Source: Cymbomonas tetramitiformis
Lineage: Eukaryota; Chlorophyta; Pyramimonadophyceae; Pyramimonadales; Pyramimonadaceae
Direction: 5' to 3'
DNA length: 64,000 nucleotides
NCBI GenBank assembly: GCA_001247695.2
Contig: LGRX02024787.1
Location: forward strand, 1-64,000
Shown here: positions 54,476 through 64,000 of the stretch, piece by piece
How positions within the stretch are numbered: the first letter of the stretch is position 1
How the letters are laid out: each line of letters begins with the position of its first letter
Notes under the pieces: generated by a model
Database searches by the model: none
Told to the model about the DNA's origin: nothing
Seen by the model: the letters and a program-made list of their open reading frames with translations, nothing else
Translations under genes and position numbers: made by a program

Positions 54476-55440
54476 ATATATATGGCAGTGAGCTCCGCCC
54501 TGTTAACAGTTTGGCAGCGTCCAATCCATCTCTGCATGTGGTTCATTGCTCGTTCCCCTCTTGGGTCCCAGACTCCTGCCGCCGTTACTTCCTCGACTTC
54601 CCCGTTTTCCTTTTTGACTTTTCTTTGGCTGCCATCTGTGTAGACCATGTCATTCTTGTTATGCCTCCTTTGAGGCTCTGGGTATCCTTTTTTGTGGTTG
54701 TCCCACTGGCTTTCTGGTGGTAGTTCGACTTTCTCTACTTCACCCCTTTCCCATTGCAGCCATTGGTCCCCGTTTATGTCTTCTTCTGTTGTGTCTGGGC
54801 ACGTAAACTGTAGTGCCCATCTTCTTAGTGCGTCCCTATTTATTTCCTCTCTGCTCCACGTAGTGTTGGCTCTTAGTACGTCCATAGTTGTTGGCCTCGG
54901 TCCCCTGTTCCCTCCTCTGCGCTCCCCTTTTTTTTTCCTGTCTTCCATCCAGCGGTCAATTATTTCCTCTGTGTAGTTTTCCAGGTGGCCGCTTGGCATT
55001 GCTTGTGTAACCGGTAGTTCATGGTTTGTCCATGGTGCTGGGTCTATGACGCAATCCTTCTCCCATTCAGTAATTGACCTAGGTTGCTTGTCTGCAGCTC
55101 TAAGGGTAAGAGGCCTGTGCATGTAGCATGCTCTGCCTATTGTCCTAACTTTGCTTTGCGGGCATTTGAGCAGGGCCTTGCTGAATATGTCATGGGTTTT
55201 AAGTGCGTCCGGGCAGTATTTCCTCCATCCTGCCGCATTCGCTACTATCAGTATTCTCATGTTCCAGTTACATTGTTTGGGTTTTTGTAGGTTCCCTTGC
55301 ATCCAGTGGTCAGGTGGCAGGAAGGTGAACTGCCCTTCCTTTATCTCAAGCAGCTCATGTACTCTGTATCCCATGTGCTTGTTTAGTAGTTTTCTATACG
55401 GGCTTTTAGCATATGTGGGGTATATCCCTACCCCTAGGAC
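54466..55440 (-). pseudogene. LINE 2 ORF, linker and start of RNase H
   Basis: Carries 'VHELLEIKEGQFTFLPPDHW', also present in LINE 1, and the first half of RNase H: 'MVYTDGSQRKV' (about residue 244 from 55374) and 'VNRAELTAI'. Ends in frame-shifted residues at the TA run near 54475. Joined to the previous part by a shift near 55440. Confidence 0.7.
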
Positions 55441-58400
55441 GGGTCTGCTGTTTTTGTGGAGTTAATTGCCTTTTTTAGTGCCTTGTAGAGGTCCCCTGCT
55501 GTATATTCCGGGTTGAATTGGTATGACCCCAGTTTTTCCCATTGCTCTTCCCATGCCGAGCCTACAGCCCCAAATACCGAGTCTCTTGGGTATTGTGAGT
55601 AGTATGTTTTAGTGTTTTTGTGTACATTGAGTGGCGAGGCGAATACCTCTGTTTGGACTCCCATGGCTGTGTGCACCGCCTCCATCATTTCCGGGGGGAA
55701 GGTCCAGTGGTTTTGAAGGTTCCGTTTTCTGTGTTTCAATTCTGCTTTACTAGAGTATCTTATCAGTAATTGTGCAATTTCCTCCTCGAAGGTGTTGACT
55801 TGTATTTTGTGTTCTACACTTAGTTTCAGTCTTTTGGCCAGTTGTTTTCCTGTTGGTTGTCGTGCCGTGCTGTCCCCCACCGCCTCGGCATATCTGTCGT
55901 ATAATTCTCTAACCTTTACTGTGCTCAGTGTGCCTATAAGGCCCCCTTCCGGCTCGTAGCAGTAGGTGGTGTCACCTTCCGTGCGTAGTTGCCTGTCTTT
56001 TGTTCCTGGAGTGTGCCTAATGTCTTGGTCCGGGTTCGTTTCCCTTGTGCATATCTCCAGGTGTGTTACATGTTTCCAGTATCTCTGTTCACCGTTTGGT
56101 TGTCCTGCCAGTATTTCTTCAACGGGTTCTCGTTTGGTCTGCTTGTTTCTCTTGTCATTCTCCCATTCCTCCACAAGGTTCTGCCATTCGTGGTCTGAGG
56201 AGGGGTTGTGTTTGAGCAGGTGTGCTCTCACTGTTTCTTCTGTGCTCCACGTCGTTTGTTCCCTTCCTTCGCTGTTGGTCCACCGTATTTCGTACTGTGT
56301 TACTTTCGAAGTCACATCAGTGTAGTTTTGCAGGTACTGTCTATTTGCCAGTATCCTGGTGGGTGTATAAGTTCCCTCTTGTTCTAGCGTGTCCATTTGG
56401 TCCTCCTGTGCTGACCATTGGTCTCTGTCTCGTTGCTCTGTCTTCCTCTTTGTTCTTCCCCGTGGGTTTCTTGTAGTCATTACATCATCTTCCTCCTTCT
56501 CCTGGTTAGTTTCTATGCCCAGAGTTTCCTTCTCCTGTTCCGTCCATTCCACATCTGTCTGTTCGAAGTGTTTTGTTTGGTTAGCTAGCGGGTACATGGA
56601 CAGTAGTTGTAATATGTCCTTCAGGCTATTTCCAGCCTCATATAGTGCCTTTATTTGCGCCGGCCAGTCGCTTATGTTTTCCATGCTCACCGTGCTTTTG
56701 GTGTACCTCTCTAGCTCTCCTGTTTTCCTTTCCTGTATGTATTCTGGTTTTAACCTTCTGTTCCACACATGGTCCCAGTGGTCCCCTGGTTTCTTAATGT
56801 CGTTGGGCTGTGCCTCGCAAATGTATGGGTATAAGTGCATCATGCCTTGTGCTATTTTGGTTGCCGTCGTGTTGTCGTGTTTTCTTCCACCTGTTGCCTT
56901 TAGTGTTTTTATTGGTATAGCACTTTTCCCATCTGCTGTGGTTAGGTTTTTAAGGTCCGGGTAATTTCTGAATAGTGTGAGCATTTTGGTAAAATTTATT
57001 TGCTTAGTAGCTTGCTGAGTTTTCGTTTCCTGTATTACATTTACTGCCCCCATTTTTTCAGAGCCTGTCGTCGCAGGTTGCAACTGTGGGTCTCTGTATT
57101 CTGTGTCCATTCTCCTGAGGTGCTTGGTTGTTCTGGTGGTGCCCTCCATCTCCGCGTTTGTGTATACCCTTTTGGCCTTTCCCAGCTGTCTCATTATAGG
57201 TAGTGTTTCTTTAGCCAGTTCCTGCATATGGCTCCCTACCCCTTTTACGTGTATCCCATATTCATTCAGAGCGTTCATTTTTCTCAGTGTGTTTGTTTGT
57301 GTTTGTAGTCCCATTTTTAGCTTGCTCCTTGTGCTGCTGTGTCCTCTTTCTTCGAAGTGTTTTTCCAGTAGTCCGGCTGTGGACCTGCTGACTTGCGACA
57401 TTCTTTGTCTGGTTAGGAGGTTTCTCTCCCTTTTGCCATATCCCATTTGGACTCCCTTGTCTTCCTCACTTTGAACAGCCCCTGCCAATCCCGTGTAGAC
57501 CTCCTGTGCATATATTGCCTGTAGGGACTGGAGTCCCAGTCCATATTCCTCTTTTTCCTCCGTGTTTAGTTCATTAGGTGTGCCATTCGCCGGAAGTCCG
57601 TATATTCTTTTCATCGCGGCCCCCAGCTGGTTTTCAGCCTGCTGTATTTCACCCTGTGTGTATATCCCGAGGTGGAGCCCGTATTTGAATTTTCCTAGTA
57701 TGGCCGACTTCAGGGAGTACTCTTTTTGTCTTTGTGTGAGGGGGGTGGCCAGTAGTGCGTCTATTCTTCGCTTGAGCTCCTGTAGTGACTTTCTTTTTTC
57801 CTCTTTCCATGTCCCCAGCATATTGAGAAGAACCCCCAGGTATTTGTAGGTGTCTCCAGCTTTGAGGACTTTTAATGTTCGACTTCCGCATTTCACCTCT
57901 TGGTGTCTACCTTCTTTCACATTTTTGTTGCCATGTTCCACCCCTGTTATCTTTGTTTTATCCTCGTTTATTCTGAGTCCACTCCAGTCTCCGAATGCCG
58001 AGAGTTTCTCCAGCTGTTGTTCCATCCCTGTCATTAGTTTGGTTAGTATAATTAGGTCGTCCACAAACGCCCCCGAGGAGGTTCTCAGCTCCCCTCTGAG
58101 CCCCTTGTCGGTCGCATACTTGTGCTGGTACCCGTGGTCCCCTACCTCTAGCCATCTCAGGAGAGGTTCCAGGTATAGTATGAATAGTAGTGGGCTCATG
58201 CTGTCTCCTTGCAGAATTCCTCTTCTTATTGGCACTTCTTCCGAGACTTGGTCACCTACCTTTGCTCTCATTTGCATGGAGTCCTCCTCATTTTCGCCCA
58301 GTATATCCCTAACGGCTTCAGTAAGTTGTGGTGGCACCCCTAGGTGTTTTAGTGTCATAATAAGTCTTTTGTGGTCAACTGACCCATACGCATTTTCAAA

Positions 58401-60471
58401 ATCCACGTAGGTTGCATGTAGGTTTCTTTTGGAGAGGTTGGCGTCTTCAATAGCATTAGTTACCCTAGTGAGTTGCTTCATTGTGTTGTGGTTTTCCCTC
58501 GAGCCCTCCTGTGCTTCCGAGAGCATGCCGTTTATTTCACAGAAGTCAGCCAGCATTTTTGTGAGTACTGTGGTATATAATTTGAACAGGCAATCCAGTA
58601 GTGCTATAGGTCTGTAGTTTTTCTGCTTCGTTACCTCGCCCTGTTTGTGGTGGAAGCAGAAGTAGCCTTTTTTCCATGGTAGGGGAGTGTGTCTGTGTTC
58701 CCACATTAGCTCCATGAGTTCACACAGTTGGTCATGGAATCTATCCGGCATCTGTTTCAATATCTCATTTTGTATCCCCATGGGCCCGGCCGCTTTGTTA
58801 GTTTTCATTTTCTTCACCGCTTGCCGGTAGGCTTCTTTGTCAACCCTCAGGTTTACCTTTGTTTGGTCCGGCCTTGTGCATTGATTTTCCTTCATGTAGT
58901 TCTTGTACCTCTCATCAAGCCAGGGTGGCGTACTTTTAAGTCCTTTCTCTGGTTCCCTCATTTTGTATGGCTCCGACTTCGCTATATGTTCACCCATTGC
59001 CTGTGCTACTTTTTGGTGCCCTACTACTAGTTCCCCTTGTGTCGTTTCTATTGCTTGTATTGCTGCAGCTGGTGCTGCACCATTTTCTATCTCTTTTTTG
59101 TAAATCAGTTTGTGGTAGTGCTTTATGTTGCCCCAGTATCTTTCTCTCATTTTCATTCTTGTTTTCTGTTTTCGGTTTGCCTCGTGCTCTTTAATGCACC
59201 TTCTTGCCTCTTTTGTTGCAAGCTTTTTCTGCTCCCGTTCCCATTGCTCCCATTCCCTCATTTCGCTTGTTCGGTTATCGTAACCTTCCGTCCGTACCTC
59301 CTCGGCTGCTTGTTCTCGTGTTTCTATGTCTTTCTTCCACAATGCTATATTCTCACGGCATCTGTTTCTCTCTTTCAGGTGGCCGTCCCTTTCCTTGCGT
59401 AGGGTTTTCGGGAGGTGCAGCCCATGTTGTTGTTCTGGTGCCGCCGCTTGTTTCGGTAGGTTGACATCCAACAATGCCCTGTCTCTTGCTTCCCCCAGTA
59501 TTTTTGCAATCACTTCTCCCGCGTAGTCTATTGCCCTTTTTCTGTGTCTTTTGTTGGTCTCTGTTTTTATTTTGTTTATTGCGTCTTGCATTTTTACTTG
59601 TAGGTCCTTTGTGTATGCAGCATCCAGGGTTTGCCTGAGGGTGTGCCCCTCTGCTTCTGTTAGTGGGAGTTTCAGTCTGTCTGCTTTTGCATGTTGTGGC
59701 TTTTGTGCCGTCGGCCTGTGTGTCCCCCAGGCCTTTAGGTCTAATTGTGTTGTGCAGACCATTTTGTGGTCGCTTGTGTGTAGTTCAGTGAGTTTGTCCT
59801 CCGTTGGTTGCGTGTAATTTTGTAGCTCTGTTTTGCTCGCCAGCATTCTGTCTATGTTCCTCCGTTTATGCCATGTTAGGGTGGTTTCTCTGGTACCTCC
59901 CACATCTTGCAGACCCGTGGCTTCCATAGTTTTGTTCCATTCTTTGTCCCTGCTATTCTTCGGTATTCCCGTGGAGGCATTCAGGTCCCCACAAACTAGT
60001 ACTGTTTGCCCTGCCGCATTTTCGCTGGCTGAGGTCACCATTCGCACATACTCTCGTATGCCACTCCTGGCTGCCTCTCTGTCGAGTTCTCCTCGTCCTG
60101 CCCCTTCTGCCACGTCCTTCCCTTCCACCGGGTAGTATACCCCTATCAGGTGTAGGTATTTCCCCCCCGGGAAGTGGAGCAGTGTGTGCGTGAGTACTCC
60201 TTGTAGGTGTGGTACTTGCACCTCGGTGTAGTTATGTGGTTTGGCATACTCCCCTGTGAGTATTACTGCCAGGCCTGCCGTGTGGTTGTTCCTATCTTCC
60301 CCTTCTTCCCCCTTCGGCATACTTGTGCATATGTTTGACTGTTTCTTGTTCCGGAAGTGCCTTTTTATTTCCTCATTCGCGGTCTTGGTTTCCGTAACTA
60401 TTGCTATATCTATCTCCCATTTATTCATTTGTTCCTCCAGTTCGTATAATGAGTGCCGGGCACCCTGTATG
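55434..60471 (-). pseudogene. LINE 2 ORF, APE endonuclease and reverse transcriptase
   Basis: Begins right after an in-frame TGA (60472-60474) that stands where LINE 1 has the Trp of its 'LTWN' APE motif, so ATG 60428 is not the natural start. APE: 'IVTETKTA', 'VCGDLNASTG', 'HTSDHKMVC'. Reverse transcriptase (about residues 560-960): 'NYRPIALLDCLFKL', 'YVDFENAYGSVD', 'ILQGDSMSPLLFILY', 'AFVDDLIILTK', 'YKYLGVLL'; all catalytic Asp residues are present. A long C-terminal region shared with LINE 1 has no known domain and contains 'RQRMSQVSRSTAGLL' and 'LLIRYSSK'. Confidence 0.85.
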
Positions 60472-60473
60472 TT

Positions 60474-61890
60474 TCATGTTAGGAAATTTACGGTATGTGG
60501 TTGTGTTCCTTGCATTTCCTCAATGTTTAGGTTCTCCGTTTTTGGCATATTCCCACCCCATTTTCTTAGTGCCTCCAGGGACCCTTTGGTCTCCTCATTG
60601 TCCCTTTTGTTCGTTTTTGTTGGTGTACTAGGCGGCGGGTTTTTCTTGGCTCTTGCGGGGGGCCGTAGCTTTTTTCTTGTTGCCGTGCCTGCCTCCCTCT
60701 TTAGTCTTTCGTTTGCTTGTTCTGTGCTTTCCTGACAGAACTGTAGTGTGGCCTGAACCAGCTTGTCCGTGGGTTTTGTGTTCTTTCCCTCCTTTGCTTC
60801 GCCTACGGCCTGTTGCTTTATGGCAGGCGCCCTGCCTTCTTCCTTCCATTCACCGCTTCTTATGTTTTCCTCAGCCATTCCAGTTGTGTGTTCCGTTATC
60901 TGCCGCGTCTCTTGTGTCTCCCCCTGCGGCTGTGCCGCGTTTCTGGTCCCGAGCTTGAAGTGCCCTGGTTTGCCGTCAACGTGCCAGTACTTCCAGCTAC
61001 CTGCCACTCGTATCGCCTGCTCCCCTTGGCTGAACTTTTCCCATTCCGGCGGTGTACTATGTGTCTTTAGTCCACTGTATCGCACCTTTTGTAGGTCATA
61101 AGCTTCTCGCAGTATGGTCCAAACATCTATAGCTGTTAGTAGTTCATCCTGTTTTTCTATTCCTCCAGTAGGTAGCCAGACGTGCGCCTGCATGTCCTGG
61201 CGTGTTATTATGAGCATTACCATTGCCCATTTTCCCCCATCTCTTATTGCTATTTGGGTTCGGCCGTCTGCTGACAGTTTTCCCATTGTTTCACCTATAA
61301 GGGCTTCGGTTTCTTGTCGTAGCTCTTGAAGTGCTTCTTGAACGTTCATTATTGTTTGTATGCCCACCCCTTGTTGTCGCATTATGTCCTCCACCTGCTC
61401 CTTTGTGCGGTCACGCATCACCTCCCTCATGAAGACATCCGCCGCGCACGTTCCTCGGGTTTGCGACTGTTTCGTCCCAGTCCCCTTTGCCGGGACCTCC
61501 CTTGTCAGCTCGACTTCATCTGTGTCATGTTCTGCATGTGGCATATTTTCTCTCATAATGGCCGACTTTATCTTCGGCCTGAATCTGTCCCTACATCTGC
61601 TCACTACTTCTGTAGTGTGTAGTGTGACGCTTCGACTGGTTTGAAGTGTGTTTGTGTACACATACTGTATCCACGCTCCATTCCTTTCTAGCAGCCACTG
61701 TTGCCATAGTTCTGCAACATATATCACCCAGACGCCGCAGCTGTATGTATCATATTGGTGCCTATCATACATTGGCGTGGCTCTGGCTTCCTGGCACCCC
61801 ATTGCCACCTTGTTGCTTGTTACCCATTTGCCTATTGCTATTTGTAGTTCCTCCGCCATTCCCATGTGTTCTGGGGCAGTTTTCTTCCGT
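60474..61890 (-). pseudogene. LINE 2 ORF, Ulp1-like protease C-half and linker
   Basis: Same frame as the pieces on both sides, bounded by TAG (61891-61893) and TGA (60472-60474). Contains the protease Gln/Cys block 'HQYDTYSCGVWVIYVAELW'. The catalytic His and Asp lie upstream of the TAG. The rest is a ~350-residue linker with 'VMLIITRQDMQAHVWLPTGG' and a Lys/Pro-rich tail leading to the APE start. Confidence 0.75.
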
Positions 61891-63995
61891 GTCTACCTTT
61901 CCATGCCCATGGAATCGTATACATAGGCCTGCAACGTGCAGTTGCTCCTTGTGACGCAGACTCCTACCATCAGTAGTAGCCAGTGTCCGTTCCCTATTAC
62001 TGGTATCTGGGTGCCGCCCCCTTTGGCGACTTTTCCCTTTATCATTTCCAGGAATTTTCTATCATTTTCCCTCAACAATCTTAGTATTTCTTGCATGGTT
62101 GTTGACCCCGGAGGGTTTTCTTCCAGTGTTTCGAGCGCAAGGTCTACTTGGTACATATTTAACTTCCCATCCCTCGCAAATAACCCCTGTGTGGAGGAGT
62201 TCTTAGGGTACTGCCCTTTCATTTTCTCGTTCGAACGTGTCCCCCCTATGTGTGAGGGCTGTAGTTCCGCTGCAGTATGTCCACCTATATCCTCCATCCT
62301 CACAGCTTTCCTGTCTGGTCCGGTGTTCAAGGTTTTCCTTTGTGCTACCTTCGGTTTCCCTTTCATTATCTCGAGCTGTGGCATCACTTGTGGGCTTTTT
62401 GCTACTGGTTTCGCTTGCTCCATCCGTTCAGCCAGAGCGCCCAGTACATCTAGTGTTACGTGCATGCTCATTATTTGGGCCCCCATCATTCTTGCTATGT
62501 TCCGGCCTTCCCTTATCATTCGGCGCATCTCGCTGTGTTTTCGTGCCCACCTACTATGGTTCCTGTCCTTTGTTTCTTGCCTTGCTACCTGGTTGCTTCT
62601 AACTAGTTGTGGTCTGTCATATTTGGTACGTTGTACCCACCTGCATGTTTTCCCTTTTGAATGTTCACTCCAATATCTCCTTCCTCTTTTGTGTGCATAC
62701 GCATGCTCCTGCCGGTTCGCCCTTAGGTAATATGTGAGGTTTCTTATGAGGTTCGCCCTTCGTTCCCTCTCTTCTGCTGTGGCTGACCACCTGAGGCCCT
62801 TTGGGGGCTTTTCCTGTATCATTCCTTGGCTTCGACTGTCCTCCCTTTTTGGCGTTTCTTCATTTTCCTGTCCAATTTCAGTTGCCTGCCTGGTTATTGT
62901 CGTTGCCGCTGTGCTCCTACTCTGCACGCATGTCGCGTGCTCCCTTTCCGGTGTTTCCTTTTGCATTCCCTTTCCCGCCTTCCTGCTAGCCTCCCTGCGT
63001 GCTGTAATCCGTACCCTTTGCGTTGGTTTTTGTGCTTGTGTTGTTCCTCCGCCCATATTGCTTTTTGTCAAGACTGTAATCGCAACGCAAATTGCAAGTA
63101 TTGCTTTCATGAGTGTGCCTCGTGAGTTGCCGTCGTGTCCATTACTCACTACGCATCTCTTTCGGGTACCCCGTGCAGTCCATCTTGGGTGCGCCCCCCA
63201 CTGGTCCATGCGGGGTCCATGCGGGGTCCACGCATCGCCTTCACCACGCAACCCATGCTGGGTGCGCCACACCACGGGTCCAAGCGAGGTCCACGCATCG
63301 CCTTTCCCGCGCAGTTTATCTCGGGTGTGCCACCCTACGGGTCCATGCGGGGCCCATGCTGGGTCCATGCGAGGTCCACGCATCGCCTTCACCACGCACC
63401 CCATCTTGGGTGCGCCACTCCCATGTATTCCCTGTTCTTCATCTTCTGATGCACTCGGACAGCTGAATTCACTGTTATCCGCTGCGCATGAGTTGTTGCA
63501 CCTTGCTCTGAAAAGGTCCTTTAGCCTATCTCCAACATATGTTAAGTATGTCTCGGCTCCCGGTCCTTCTCCTGTGTTGATCCTAGCTGTACTGTCGGCA
63601 TGCATTCTCAAAAAGTTTTGGTTCACCGGCATTAGGGTTGTACCATCATGCAGTATTTGATACTCGTTAACTGATAAAGTCTTCAGTCCTGTTTTGTCTG
63701 GTATATATATCCCTTCCTGATCCTTGGTGTACATCTTCAGTTGTAAAGTGCCTAAGCCGGTGTCATATCTCTGAACTGTGACTAGCTTTATCCCTTCCTG
63801 GCCCATTCCTGTCCCTTTCCAGCACATCATACCCTCCTCCGGGGCTTGCGGTGTATCTCTGTACTTGAACTTAACCCTCCGCAGTTCTGATCCTAACTCA
63901 TCACATATGACTTCTGTCTGGAGGGCTGAAAACCATGATGGGGGTTCTGTTCCTTGTAGGCTATGCTTTGCCCGTAACTCCTCCCAGCTAAGCAT
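61891..63995 (-). pseudogene. LINE 2 ORF1-like region and Ulp1-like protease N-half
   Basis: Frame open to the window end (ATG 63995 is the last Met inside; coding may start further out). Holds a globular N-part, a minisatellite-encoded Gly/Pro/Trp-rich stretch (about residues 190-275), one hydrophobic segment 'MKAILAICVAITVLTK', a basic region, and then a domain also found in LINE 1 ORF2 ('SSTQGLFARDGKLNMYQVDL'). It ends with the protease His ('GNGHWLLLMV') and Asp ('YVYDSMG') motifs just before the TAG. Unlike LINE 1, ORF1-type and protease sequences share one frame here. Confidence 0.65.
63176..63424. repeat. Minisatellite inside LINE 2 coding sequence
   Basis: About three degenerate ~80-bp units with GGTCCATGCGGGG, GGTCCACGCATCGCCTT and GGGTGCGCCAC blocks (63200-63420). 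The reading frame stays open through it, so the repeat is translated. Confidence 0.8.
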
Positions 63996-64000
63996 AAGCC

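Larger units (their letters stand above)
52366..64000 (-). mobile_element. Giant LINE 2, Dualen/RandI-like, 5' end beyond the window
   Basis: Same domain order as LINE 1 and clearly homologous from the Ulp1-like protease to the C-terminal nuclease, but diverged at nucleotide level. More than 11.6 kb long. The 3' junction lies at 52366-52371, in the last visible exon of the TNP2 gene, where an A-rich tract begins. On the coding strand it ends with a hairpin (ACACCC/GGGTGT, 52392-52410) and a T/C tract, like LINE 1. The protein is broken by two in-frame stops and two frameshifts, so this copy is inactive. The target duplication cannot be checked because the 5' end is outside. Confidence 0.85.

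Noticed and set aside
60472..61893. In-frame TGA/TAG as evidence of a variant genetic code
   Set aside because: Neighbouring intact genes use TAG, TGA and TAA as normal stops, and LINE 2 also has frameshifts, so decay is simpler.

Overview
The window is a piece of a eukaryotic nuclear genome made almost entirely of nested mobile elements. Evidence for a eukaryote is GT-AG introns with matching phases in a CACTA-type transposase gene at 50.1-52.4 kb, giant LINEs, piggyBac, mariner, PIF-like and LTR elements, and a Polinton-like virus. The LINEs resemble the Dualen/RandI type known from Chlamydomonas, so an alga is the best guess, but the species cannot be read from the sequence. No ordinary single-copy host gene is recognised.

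Layout. 1-1.24 kb: a ~201-bp satellite. 1.24-4.7 kb: gene-poor DNA with short repeats and one tRNA-like fold. 4.7-5.26 kb: a mariner-type MITE. 5.26-15.8 kb: a decayed LINE reverse transcriptase split by a 9.6-kb LTR element (180-bp LTRs, 5-bp target duplication) that carries gag-like genes but no polymerase. Inside that element sit a PIF-like element with a SAM-domain gene (9.5-10.5 kb) and a CACTA-like element with a 223-bp satellite (10.5-15.4 kb). 17.06-49.14 kb: a piggyBac transposase gene split by a Polinton-like virus (17300-47858, 699-bp terminal inverted repeats, 6-bp target duplication). A 14.1-kb LINE (33199-47297) then landed inside the right terminal repeat of the virus. 49.1-52.4 kb: an unknown reverse-strand gene and an intron-bearing TNP2 transposase gene, cut by a second giant LINE that runs off the window end (about 52.37-64 kb).

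The viral element is the centre of interest. It has AT-rich, tightly packed genes: family B DNA polymerase (5'-truncated), DNA methyltransferase, a small DUF5754-like protein, DDE integrase, class 3 lipase, minor and major capsid proteins, three fibre-like proteins sharing an N-terminus, and a retropepsin-like aspartic protease in the place where Polintons usually have an adenovirus-type cysteine protease. Near-identical ~75-85-bp palindromes sit at the 3' ends of its transcription units and look like a shared 3'-end signal. No packaging ATPase was seen. A GC-richer block (about 20.05-21.84 kb) with a coiled-coil gene and a membrane-protein gene seems to have replaced the start of the polymerase gene. 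The two giant LINEs share an unusual multi-domain order (Ulp1-like protease, APE endonuclease, reverse transcriptase, RNase H, CCHC plus restriction-like endonuclease) and a hairpin plus pyrimidine-rich 3' tail.
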